A stretch of 64,000 nucleotides of DNA from Epiperipatus broadwayi (Eukaryota; Onychophora; Udeonychophora; Euonychophora; Peripatidae): the NCBI GenBank assembly GCA_028023455.1, contig JAQFVV010000018.1, forward strand, positions 9,692,771 through 9,756,770. The letters are read 5' to 3'. Made by a program: the position numbers and the translations under genes. The notes beneath the pieces were generated by a model. The model ran no database searches, was not told where the DNA came from, and saw only the letters and a list, made by a program, of their open reading frames with translations. Of the stretch, positions 42,901 through 48,862 are shown piece after piece; position 1 is the first letter of the stretch; every line of letters starts with the position of its first letter.

Positions 42901-45900
42901 AAATGAATTTCATGTGAAACTCTTTATGTTACCTTAAGAATAAATATTGAAATATTTTTCTGTTACTTTCAAACCAAATTTAAATGGATCTATTTATACT
43001 TTAATTTTTTAAATTCTGATTCACTTTTCAAAGAAGAGGCAGATCAATATTAAAATAAAAAAACAAACAAACACACCCTTTATTGCTTGGGAGTTCATAA
43101 AAAACCACTAAGCATCACATGATCACTATCTCATACTAGCACATAATTGTTTATAAACAAGGCAAAACTCTCTCCATACAGTAGTGCCACCCTGTGCTAA
43201 ACAAGCCAGAAACTAGTCTGGGGTTATTGGATGAGCAGGCATTAGATAGGGATTTTATGCACAAGCCTTCTGGCATCCATTGATTACTCTGTTTAGCACA
43301 GGGTGGTACAACTGTATGGAGAGAGTTCATAAAAAGTTTGAGCACCAGAACTGCATGTTAGAATTGATCTTGGGACCTTTGAATGTTCTACTGCTGCACC
43401 AAACTTCACAGGGAAAATGCTTGAGAGTTTATAAAAAGTTTGAGTGCCAGATCTCAATTTCCAGAATCAATCATGGACCTCCTAATCCCAAATCAGATGC
43501 TATATCCACTACACCAAACTGTCCAAGGCAATAGTAAAATTTAGAATTTTTTTAAAACTAATACAGCAAAAGATTAAGAGTTTCAATTGTGATTTGTAGT
43601 TGTGGACTTTAACATATTGTTTTGAATGCAAAATACTATCAAAAATGGGATTTGTTATTAAGGAAATTAAGATCTTATATTCAAAATTCCTCAATTATTA
43701 CAGCTTGAATAGTGAACAGTAATAAAATGTGTTTATATGCAGCCCATATAATTTATTTGGTGATTAGACCACTCTGCTGAATGCAATTTAATATTAGTCT
43801 TTTTTCATTTTTTATAAAATTTTAGTTTTGTGAATTCTAAATATTAATAATAACTATATAGTCAATTGTTCAAGTCATATGATGACATTCTCACATACAA
43901 ATATTGAGTACAAGTCTCATTCAATTCATTATGGAATTAATAATTGTAAAAAATTAATGTAAATTCATGTGGAATAATATATATTTTTTTCATTTATTAT
44001 AGTAATTAAAATATTTAAATTTATCTTCCGCAGCTTGGTAATAAGAATAAAGCTCTTGCATCCTTTAGAGGGCCAAAGTAACTCGGGTCAAAGAAGGGAC
44101 ACATTGTAACATGGTTAAATAAAATGAATTGAATTTATTGTGATAGTTTTAAGTTCTATGATTTGATGAATAGTACTGTTTACAGTGTCCACTCAATTGA
44201 ACTTTTCAAGACATTCATCTAATTAAATGTATATAAGTGATAGACAGTAATATTTTTGTACTTATTAGTGATCTTGCTGTGATCATCTAGTTATAGATAT
44301 CAATCTTTGACAAGTAAGTGTCATGAGGATACATCTTATGCATTCTGCTTGGAGATACTGTTCTATTAGTCAAATGAATGGCAGTTTTTACTCAGAGATA
44401 TAACTGCTTATTATCCCAGTTGTAGATGTCATTGTTTTTCATGATGCTGCTTTAAGATTACAATAGTAGATGATTGCAAAGTAACACATGATGATCATGT
44501 ATTATTGCTCAATAATAATACTCTACTCATCTTTGAGTAGTGGACTTAACATACTTATATTGTATGCATTCAATTGGATATCTGTTTAATTAAGGATGTT
44601 ACTAATAGTGTCATAATTGTGTTTATCCAGATAAAAGTATCACTATTTTTACACTCATTAGATATATTAATTGTTTTTAAGATTTTACTTATTGTCAGCT
44701 TCAAATTAAAGGATTTATATTAAAGATTATAATGATTGATAGTTTTCTATGTATATCTCCTGTCAAATTCTGCCAATATAAATTAGACTTTATTAGAATT
44801 TTGTTACTTATGGTGGTCATTATTACATTTTCATTGCTGTTAAAAAAACTTATAATATAACCAAACAAGATTATCTCTGATAGTTTTACTTTCTATCTAA
44901 GAATAGCTGTCTGTTTATTCCCCAATATTAAATGTCTACAAGTTTTCCATATCTAAAAAGAAAAATTCATCTTGAAAATTGAAGTGGTTAGTTATTCGAA
45001 TAAATTTCCTAATTTTATTGATTGCCAATTATAGGCTTATCTGGTAAATGCTTTAACTAATTCATAAAGTCTTTGTATTTAAATAATCTCAACTATGAAG
45101 ACTTTGCCTTTGTTATAATTGTCTCTTAACAATTTGCAGTCATATAAATTACAGACTGAAAATCTTTTATCATTCTATTGACAAATTCTGCAGGTAACAT
45201 TTGAGCATTCAGTCATCAGATTTTCAATGAAATGGATGGCTGAAGAGTTGTGGGGTGGAGTGGTTTGAAGCCTGTCCATTGAAGATTGGGTATCTTAATA
45301 TAAGCTGAGCTTTGATTGTATATATGTGTGGGGATGATAATCTGGACCAAACTGATGAGTGCTGGTTTAGCACAAAATACTCATATTGGTGATTATTTAT
45401 CGTTTCGACACATGTATGATCAAGCATATCAGTAGTATGAGATACCATGGGTGGTTGAGGGTCATGTGAAAGTCTGAGTTCAAACCCCCTATATATTACA
45501 TATAGAAGTGCATGTATGAAAAGCCTGTACTGTAGAAAAAAAATTCATATTTTAAAAATTAGTTAAATATATTTTATACTTCTATTCTACAGTTTTCTGA
45601 AAATAATAGCATACATTGTGTATAATCGGGTGCATTATAATTACATTTCTGCAGGAACAAAAAATGCAGTTTTCATTTGTCTATGACATAGAAATTATTT
45701 ACTTCTTGGCTCTATTAATTACATCTAATTCATAGCCTCACTAACCAGCTCCTTCCATGCTTCTCTCTCTTCCAGTTTCTACTTTATTCCCAATTCTTTG
45801 ATGACTTGCATACCTGATCATCACCTTAGCCTTCCCAATAATCATTTCTTATTGGATTTGTTATTCATATTGCATGTTAGCATTTTTCTTTATCTTTGGC

Positions 45901-48416
45901 TAGTTATGTGTCTCACTCTTTATAATCTATTTCTTATTATAACAACAATATGTGAGTAGTTAGACACTTCACAGATTTTTCTTGATCCTCCTAATTTTCA
46001 TATCAATTAAAATCTTTTTTAAAATTTTAATTTTTATTAAAAATTAGAAAGAAAAAAAGGTGTGCATATTTTATTTATGATGCACAATAGACCATTTTGT
46101 GGACACAGATTGATAAACATTATAGTAAATTGATGAAACACTTAACATATTTATCTTTGTACAGACATCAATGTTTTTTTTTTTAATTTTAGGATCAGCT
46201 TCCTCTACAATACACTGCAATTATTCAAGGTTCAATATGGACTGGAAAAGCTTTGATTCCTTGGGAGTACTTCCCTCATCAAGTGACCAAGTTTAATGCT
46301 TATGCTATTCATGGGTCAAATAACAAACGTGTTTATGAATCATTATACCCTGTGCCAAAACAGAAATTCAGTGAACCAGATTTGTAAGTTTTAAATTTTT
46401 CTATATTATTTCACTTACATTTTAAACTCTTATTAGCATAAAGTTGCCAATTATTCTAGATTCTCTGAAAAAAATTATTCTTAAAAATATAAATTCAATT
46501 TTTAACAAAATCAAAGACATATTACATTTTATTTGTTCTGATTTTTTAATCATATCCATTTGACTAAATCAATACTTGAATGTTATGGGTAAAAATAGAG
46601 GTGAGTCTAATCAATATGGAAAAATAATCTAATCATCGTGTGATAGTTCTTTTAGCATATTCCATACTTTTGCCACATAAGAAAAGTGTTTATTGCTAAC
46701 TTATAATTGAAGTTAAAAAATATACATTTGCTGAACTATTTTAATGCTATATAATATGTAAATCCATTAATTTACCTTCCTTCATAAAACTAATAACCAA
46801 TATATTATTAACAGTCAAATATGTAAGTAATAATTCAACAATATTCCTAATATTTCCTCAACACATACAGATTTAATTTTATGTAACAGTTGAGTTGTTT
46901 TATCTTATTAAATTTCTTATATTTTTTTGTAGCCAAAAGCAATTTACAATGTATTTAAAGTATAATGACTACTAAAAGGGAAAGTTAATAAGGTTTCAAA
47001 TAAAATAATGATTTTTTTTGTGGGGGGGGGGGGGAGATAAGGAATGCTGGCTTAATGATAAGAGTAGTTTAGTTTCAATGTGAGGTTGCTACTTAATATA
47101 GAAATATATAAGATCCAATTCATAAATTCTAAATATGATCATAATAAGTAATATTCATTTTATTTAATTGATATGATTAATATTATAAAACATATTTACA
47201 ATATTTTTCATAACAAAATATTATTAGAGAATAATCTTGAAATTCAAAGATATATTGTCCTGGCCAATAAATCCTAATAAAACAGTAAATTGTTTTAATA
47301 AGTGTTGTTAAAGAAGATGGAGAATTCAGTATATAATCTGACATTGTTAAATAGACAGCTAATTAAGGAAAAGCATTTCAAGATACTTTTAACATAATCT
47401 ACACATTTCAAAATTATTTTCCTTTCTCTTTATAAGAAATGATTAGCTAAAACTTTACTATAAATTACTTTAAACAGAAGCCCAATAAGGGGGAAAAGTT
47501 GATGTAATTTATGTATATGGTTTAACAATATATAATTACATTGTTATTGAAATGATTTACATAATCATCATTTTTATAATTTTCTGATGTGTTTGCATTA
47601 ATTTTTTTTCTTGTTGATAAATAAAATTAATTTTTATTTGATAGTATGTAAATATTGTTACATTTTTATTTACAACTGTCAAACTCACTCCACTCATAAC
47701 TTTGAGACTATCCACCTCAGATAAATGCAATAATGATTATTACTAATCATTTAGTAAACTAGAGATTATCTCTAGCACAGATGTAAGCTTTAAACCTCAT
47801 GCAAATATTATACATTAATATTATTAAGTTTCTACTAATATCTTTTTTCCTGTCTCAGAAGCCACAATGAAATTAATGAATAAAATCATTCGATATGTAG
47901 TGGTAGTGTAATAAGACTTCTATGACAATTTCTAGCTAAAATTAACTTTTTTCTGGCAGGAGAAGAATGGAATTCCACTGTTCTCCACAGTGACCAATTT
48001 TTAGCTTATCTTTCAAAGCCAATGACTTAATAAAACAAATATTTTAAGGTTTTCTATTAAGTCAATCCATCTTTAATGCTCTACAGATCTAGCACTAAAT
48101 CAGCAACTATATATTTTAAATAGTCTCATATATGATTGCAAGTTTTTTTTATGATATATTGATAAAATGATGTCCTAATCTAGTAAGTATTAGCTGTCTT
48201 TCTCTTGAGAACCTGTCTTTAGATTTAATATTAAGTTTTTAAGATTTAACAATTAGTATAAATGTAAATGTATTCTTTTTTTTTCTGTAAAATTCACTAT
48301 TACTATTTTTTCTTTCCAGTCATCGTTTGGATTATTTCAAAGAAATTAATTTAAAAGCAGTAGCACCAGAATATTGGAACACACCAGTATCAGAGTACTG
48401 GAAATCGGTTGAATGA
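901..48416 (+). CDS. C4orf33: Secreted UPF0462/C4orf33-family protein, six exons
   Basis: Exons 901-962, 12903-13093, 31342-31399, 39167-39218, 46193-46383 and 48320-48416 join in phase to 651 nt, coding for 216 residues plus TGA. Every intron starts GT and ends AG. Residues 1-17 (MHFGIAVLICTFAICFG) form a short N-region and hydrophobic core typical of a signal peptide. Mature-domain landmarks are TTWDD (31-35), APFFNDPPNPGG (60-71), LWDYEVVEAFFLN (80-92), YLEVEISPHGQHLVL (97-111), IPWEYFP (143-149), KFNAYAIHGS (154-163), YPVP (near 173) and DFHRLDYFK (near 184-192). From memory these match human C4orf33 (about 200 residues) block for block; that protein starts directly at the TWDG region. 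The family has no established biochemical function, and a relationship to CBM9-like or DOMON-like beta-sandwich folds is possible but not shown here. The signal exon is supported by phase, splice site and TATA box, not by a transcript. Confidence 0.9.
1318..1329 (+). repeat. Poly-G tract (G12)
   Basis: This is a pure run of 12 G. Similar plus-strand G runs occur at 24001-24012 and 47022-47034, with a shorter one near 32570. They are simple repeats in introns. Confidence 0.9.
2881..3006. repeat. Imperfect hairpin, arms about 50 bp
   Basis: The left arm (from CTGGATTATACTTG through AATAAGAATGA) pairs with the reverse complement of the segment ending at 3006 (ATAGATGAAATCCAG). The arms are diverged but collinear, with a short loop near 2935-2950. 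It may be a small MITE. No target duplication was identified. Confidence 0.6.
3219..3343. repeat. Imperfect hairpin, arms about 45 bp
   Basis: TAATCATAAATATATGAAA..TATATAGAGAAGAG on the left pairs with TTTTCTCTATATGG..ATATTTATGATTA on the right. The loop is around 3262-3300. It is distinct in sequence from the hairpin 200 bp upstream. Confidence 0.6.
4273..5805 (+). mobile_element. hAT-superfamily DNA transposon, intact ends, decayed body
   Basis: The 16-bp terminal inverted repeats CAGCGTTTCCCAACCT are perfect at both ends. The flanking 8-bp target duplication GTATAGAC is also perfect (4265-4272 and 5806-5813). Inside, 1.5 kb contains the C-terminal part of a hAT transposase of the ZBED5/GTF2IRD2/SCAND3 kind, with stop codons and frameshifts. 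The N-terminal zinc finger and most of the catalytic core are missing, so the copy is an internally deleted, non-autonomous derivative. Confidence 0.93.
4814..5410 (+). pseudogene. hAT transposase C-terminal remnant
   Basis: An 86-codon open frame (4814-5074) begins LTLQNNSITIFNVNDKI and continues with KLDFWKQCIENN. A frame change near 5035 leads into YFPKPENTNDKWISNPF and then a stop-interrupted LLPFTSMELVKRAFSS block, the hAT dimerisation region. This matches the order of ZBED5-type transposases (LQ..I....D.I..F..KL..W, YFPD, NPF, LLPF). Stops near 5180 and 5293 and a poly-A tract make it non-functional. Confidence 0.8.
6270..8180. other. CpG-retaining segment inside intron 1
   Basis: Over about 1.9 kb CpG occurs at a frequency normal for the base composition (for example ACTCGTTCG, ATCGCTTCGCG, ATCGTCGGC), while flanking intron sequence has almost none. 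No exon, repeat or transposon explains it apart from the small MITE it includes. It resembles the state of the gene's own promoter region and could mark an unmethylated regulatory element or alternative promoter. This is inference from composition alone. Confidence 0.5.
6482..6868. mobile_element. hAT-type MITE
   Basis: The left end CAGTGGCAGATTTAGCATTA is matched in inverted orientation by the right end (reverse complement CAATGGAGATTTATCATTAG), and the similarity continues inward for about 35 bp. Flanking 8-bp repeats ATTATACT (6474-6481) and ATCATATT (6869-6876) differ only by two C/T changes. That spacing fits a hAT target duplication. The 387-bp interior has no coding content. A 67-codon open frame across its left end (6393-6596) is incidental. 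Confidence 0.65.
8201..8660. repeat. Fold-back repeat, arms about 200 bp
   Basis: The left arm 8201-8410 (from CTGTATTTATATGTTGG through ATGGGAATTGAATC) is the diverged reverse complement of 8450-8660. The loop is about 40 bp. The inner part includes a segment resembling a tRNA-like SINE B box (GATTCCCATGC near 8460). The minus-strand open frame at 8604-8792 is only a by-product of the repeat. Confidence 0.75.
8826..8945. repeat. Member of dispersed hairpin repeat family
   Basis: It contains CTCATGATCACCATTTCTTATGCTTGC and GGCATCCATTGATTACTCTGG, the same blocks as copies near 10.03-10.26 kb, 36.48-36.58 kb and 43.11-43.33 kb. Copies differ in orientation of the second block and in length. 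No coding potential is seen. Confidence 0.65.
10025..10270. repeat. Member of dispersed hairpin repeat family
   Basis: It has ATCACATGATCACTATTACTTATGC, AAAACTCTCTATACGTATTGCC, GAGTAATCAATGGATGCCAG and TTGTGCATAAAATCCCCATCT, shared with the copies at 8.85 kb and 43.1-43.3 kb. A further fragment (ATCACATGATCACTATTTC) lies at 10479-10513. Confidence 0.65.
12587..12892 (-). pseudogene. Possible LINE C-terminal remnant
   Basis: This 101-codon open frame on the minus strand is the longest such frame in intron 1. It carries LAIFITYAIWIVRCKAQYQ followed by a charged stretch and ends LQ. A hydrophobic segment followed by W-x-x-R-C/K is typical of the region after the reverse transcriptase in several non-LTR retrotransposons. 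I do not see a reverse transcriptase or endonuclease next to it. Its first codon lies 10 bp from the exon 2 acceptor. It could also be a chance frame. Confidence 0.3.
12903..13093 (+). CDS. C4orf33: C4orf33-like exon 2
   Basis: The acceptor is a long T run ending TTTTAG and the donor is AAG|GTAATT. The exon encodes residues 21-84, including TTWDD, HAPFFNDPPNP and LWDYE, the most conserved N-terminal half of the family. The last G begins Val85. Confidence 0.93.
17511..17583 (+). mobile_element. tRNA-derived SINE, internally deleted
   Basis: It starts GTCGAGCATTGGTGGTCAAG, keeps a B-box-like ACGGTTCGCTTTCCTGG and ends with TGATGCTATGACACATGAG plus an A run. The same 3' block and head occur in reverse at 50906-51015. 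Compared with that copy about 35 bp of the tRNA-like middle is absent. Flanks AATTAATTAGTTGTTTT and AATTAATTGTTTTTTT suggest a decayed target duplication. Confidence 0.7.
18730..19290. repeat. Diverged tandem duplication, two units
   Basis: A block starting TATAAATCATTATATTA (about 18735) recurs starting TATAAATCACTATATTA (about 19055). The two share in order ACTAATAA, AAACTGAACTT.TGCAA, CAATAATT.TTGGTTTATTTAAA and ACATGT..GAAG.ATA. The units are roughly 320 and 235 bp. The second has internal deletions. Confidence 0.6.
20520..21430. repeat. Degenerate tandem array, unit about 60-85 bp
   Basis: A phrase of the form CACTGAGCCAATGATTATAACATGATGCAACCTTTATTATGAGTTAAGG, followed by GAGAGTATTATATTTATGG, recurs about 12 times with indels (it is visible, for example, near 21018, 21081 and 21142). 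Unit length varies because of deletions. No open frame follows the period. Confidence 0.7.
21685..23705. repeat. Large fold-back structure, about 2 kb
   Basis: The left arm (about 21685-22400) and right arm (about 23150-23705) are diverged reverse complements. Matching blocks are TACTGCTTTGACATCATGAAAGAATA, TTAATCAATCAATCAATTGAAG, TTTGCAAACTTTTA, TTGTCTTTTCAAT and the purine-rich GAGAAGTTGGAGAGAGGGG. The TTTGCAAACTTTT block also occurs twice directly in the left arm (near 21904 and 22074). The centre carries a 53-bp tandem duplication. No transposase is present. Confidence 0.7.
22705..22817. repeat. 53-bp tandem repeat, 2.1 copies
   Basis: The unit beginning TCTCTAAACTTCCTCTTAC starts at 22705, 22758 and (partially) 22811. 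The two full units appear identical, so the duplication is recent compared with the fold-back arms around it. Confidence 0.9.
24735..24968 (+). repeat. Left arm of fold-back interrupted by LTR element
   Basis: This is the diverged reverse complement of 25353-25495 joined to 30247-30345. Shared blocks (left-arm sense) include CAACTAATGGACTA, TTGAGCATTCA, ATATATCCAATA, ATTGCTCTCATTAT and TTTGGCTATAAATAGGCAG. The loop is 24969-25352. Confidence 0.75.
25353..25495 (-). repeat. Right fold-back arm, proximal part
   Basis: It pairs with the inner part of 24735-24968 (GCCTATTTATAGCCAAAT, AATGAGAGCAATTTGATC, TTATTGGATATATC). It is cut at 25495 by the LTR retrotransposon. Confidence 0.75.
25496..27302 (-). 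repeat. LTR copy A (3' LTR if minus-oriented)
   Basis: The copy is 1807 bp long with TG..CA ends and 8-bp inverted termini TGTAACGA/TCGTTACA. It contains an A-run/T-run palindrome near 25598-25627 and a terminal hairpin at 27277-27302. It lacks the 400-bp segment present in copy B between CCCCT and ATAGTTC (junction near 26680). Confidence 0.88.
27303..28042 (-). other. Internal region of the LTR element
   Basis: These 740 bp contain no open frame of note. The putative primer binding site is at 28023-28041 (minus). A polypurine-like tract (minus ATGGGGAGGGG, 27483-27493) lies about 180 bp from the adjacent LTR instead of abutting it. Confidence 0.6.
28043..30246 (-). repeat. LTR copy B (5' LTR if minus-oriented)
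   Basis: The copy is 2204 bp long and nearly identical to copy A outside the extra 400 bp at 29226-29625. That extra segment shows no terminal repeats or target duplication of its own, so loss from copy A is simpler than gain in copy B. Confidence 0.88.
30247..30345 (-). repeat. Right fold-back arm, distal part
   Basis: It continues the arm cut at 25495. CATTGATCTGTGG, GTGCTCAATTCTA, AAGATGGAATTTGGACTAGTCCATTAG and TTGAAGGTAAG pair with the outer part of 24735-24968. The minus-strand open frame over it (30151-30345) has no protein features. Confidence 0.75.
31342..31399 (+). CDS. C4orf33: C4orf33-like exon 3
   Basis: The acceptor is TTTATAG and the donor is TCC|GTAAGT. The 58-nt exon encodes VVEAFFLNNKNHYLEVEIS, then two bases of Pro104. 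It fits the family block VVEAFFLN..YLEVE exactly despite its small size and the 18.2-kb intron before it. Confidence 0.93.
31558..32340 (+). pseudogene. LINE (APE-type endonuclease) fragment
   Basis: One frame reads SNWIAKIVNGKEENAVVQ then FGNRNIAGERLISF and, after stops, SQIDYC. This is the order of the GDWNAKVG..FG.GERN.RGERLI.FC..N.LVI.NT..QIDYI block of RTE-like LINE endonucleases. Further on KIVDGHIITNKDRKYI resembles the linker before the reverse transcriptase (DG.IIT....). Many stops and shifts are present and no reverse transcriptase follows. It lies 160 bp after exon 3 and is unrelated to it. Confidence 0.75.
33871..34107 (-). pseudogene. Possible hAT transposase C-terminal scrap
   Basis: The 78-codon frame starts DKVNLKTKIRHDKFKSVFGI and continues DHDFLFLMEKNKCN. 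The spacing resembles the K.R.RL..E.L..VLRI....PD...L...K.CQ tail of GTF2IRD2/SCAND3-type transposases. No terminal repeats were found around it. It could be chance. Confidence 0.3.
36479..36580. repeat. Member of dispersed hairpin repeat family
   Basis: CGAACTCTCCATATAGTGATGCCATCCAGTGCAAGCCA..GTAAC matches the AACTCTCTCCATACAGTAGTGCCACCCTGTGC block at 43166. A GGAAATGGTGATCATTTGATC end matches, in reverse, the TGATCACCATTTC block at 8846. Confidence 0.6.
39167..39218 (+). CDS. C4orf33: C4orf33-like exon 4
   Basis: The acceptor is TTACAG and the donor is AAG|GTTAGT. The 52-nt exon supplies the last base of Pro104 and 17 codons reading HGQHLVLFLKDYRDSFK, matching the family HGQHLVLLL block. 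It ends in phase 0. Confidence 0.92.
41347..41550 (+). repeat. 33-bp minisatellite, about 6 copies
   Basis: The unit ATGCCATATCATTTATCTAA followed by CTTTCCATTAGCC repeats with small variants. Because 33 is a multiple of three it stays open and reads as an 11-residue repeat (MPYHLSNFPLA) in the frame 41400-41597. I treat this as a repeat in an intron and not as a gene. Confidence 0.85.
43108..43330. repeat. Dispersed hairpin repeat, fullest copy
   Basis: Arms 43166-43210 (AACTCTCTCCATACAG..GTGCCACCCTGTGCTAAAC) and 43266-43326 (GTTTAGCACAGGGTGG..CTGTATGGAGAGAGTT) are near-perfect reverse complements. The stretch before the left arm, ATCACATGATCACTATCTC, is the shared family head. The two overlapping open frames here come from the repeat. 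Confidence 0.75.
43323..43530 (-). mobile_element. tRNA-like SINE head, tandem dimer
   Basis: Two units of about 102 bp share AGTTTATAAAAAGTTTGAG. On the minus strand the outer unit reads GGTGTAGTGGATATAGCATC then AGGTCCATGATTGATTC, which resemble tRNA A and B boxes with the usual spacing. The inner unit reads GGTGCAGCAGTAGAACATTC and AGGTCCCAAGATCAATTC, a second diverged tRNA-like head. Neither can fold as a functional tRNA as far as I can see. Confidence 0.5.
45730..45990 (-). pseudogene. Possible LINE 3' remnant
   Basis: On the minus strand one frame reads IKVETGREREAWKELVSEA. A charged run followed by W-K-x-L-V is the usual tail of LINE pol proteins. Nothing upstream confirms a reverse transcriptase. 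Confidence 0.35.
46193..46383 (+). CDS. C4orf33: C4orf33-like exon 5
   Basis: The acceptor is AATTTTAG and the donor is TT|GTAAGT. It encodes residues 122-184 with WTGKALIPWEYFP, TKFNAYAIHGS and YPVP, the C-terminal half of the domain. It leaves two bases of Phe185. Confidence 0.93.
46384..48319 (+). other. Intron 5 of the C4orf33-like gene
   Basis: This 1.9-kb intron is AT-rich with a G13 run at 47022-47034. No gene or recognisable transposon is visible. Confidence 0.8.
48320..48416 (+). CDS. C4orf33: C4orf33-like exon 6 (terminal)
   Basis: The acceptor is CTTTCCAG. The exon completes Phe185 and encodes 31 residues beginning HRLDYFK and ending EYWKSVE before TGA. It corresponds to the DFHCLEYFK..W tail of vertebrate C4orf33. 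The protein stops slightly earlier than the human one as I recall it. Confidence 0.92.
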
Positions 48417-48561
48417 GTGGATAAGTTTTTTTGGTTACATTGGAAAATTATTATAATCATCAAAAAACGCAAATTGTTTTATATATAAAAATATTAAACA
48501 AAAGATTAAAATATATTAAAAGATAACCAATAATTGATTAAAAAAATTGTATATTGTATTT

Positions 48562-48567
48562 AATAAA
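48562..48567 (+). terminator. Poly(A) signal of the C4orf33-like gene
   Basis: AATAAA lies 146 bp after the stop codon. A second AATAAA at 48616-48621 is an alternative. The short 3' UTR is otherwise featureless. Confidence 0.55.
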
Positions 48568-48638
48568 ATAACGATAAAGGCTAGCACTTTGGTCATTTAA
48601 ATATTTTATAAAAATAATAAAATTTCATTTGCTATATA

Positions 48639-48659
48639 TGTGTGTGTGTGTGTGTGTGT
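48639..48659 (+). repeat. (TG)n microsatellite
   Basis: About ten uninterrupted TG units follow the second poly(A) signal. Confidence 0.95.
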
Positions 48660-48734
48660 TAATGCTTTCTTTGATTTTCCAAAGTGAACATATGGGCATG
48701 AGAATTATATGCAACTAACGATCACAAAAATCAG

Positions 48735-48862
48735 TTCCAATGATTATAGTGGCTGGACATGATATTCAAAATTGCTTGCCAATATTTTATTAATATTTAT
48801 ACCTTAAAATATAAACAAACAATTTTGAATATCATTTATAGTCACTATAATAATTAGGCCAT
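48735..48862. repeat. Hairpin downstream of the C4orf33-like gene
   Basis: ATTATAGTGGCTGGACATGATATTCAAAATTG on the left pairs with CAATTTTGAATATCATTTATAGTCACTATAAT on the right. The loop is about 55 bp. It may be a MITE or part of an extended transcript end. Confidence 0.6.

Larger units (their letters stand above)
39219..46192 (+). other. Intron 4 of the C4orf33-like gene
   Basis: This 7.0-kb intron contains a (TA)10 run at 39981-40000, a 33-bp minisatellite (41.35-41.55 kb), TATC-rich microsatellite patches near 42.37-42.46 kb, the fullest copy of the dispersed hairpin repeat with a tRNA-like dimer (43.11-43.53 kb) and a possible LINE tail (45.73-45.99 kb). I see no gene elsewhere in it. 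Confidence 0.75.

Noticed and set aside
43280-43534. 84-codon frame with GPLN/GPPN motifs
   Set aside because: It reads through the hairpin repeat and the tRNA-like dimer on the opposite strand.
45224-45448. 74-codon minus-strand frame rich in His
   Set aside because: No family resemblance was found. The region has repeat-like phrases but no defined ends.
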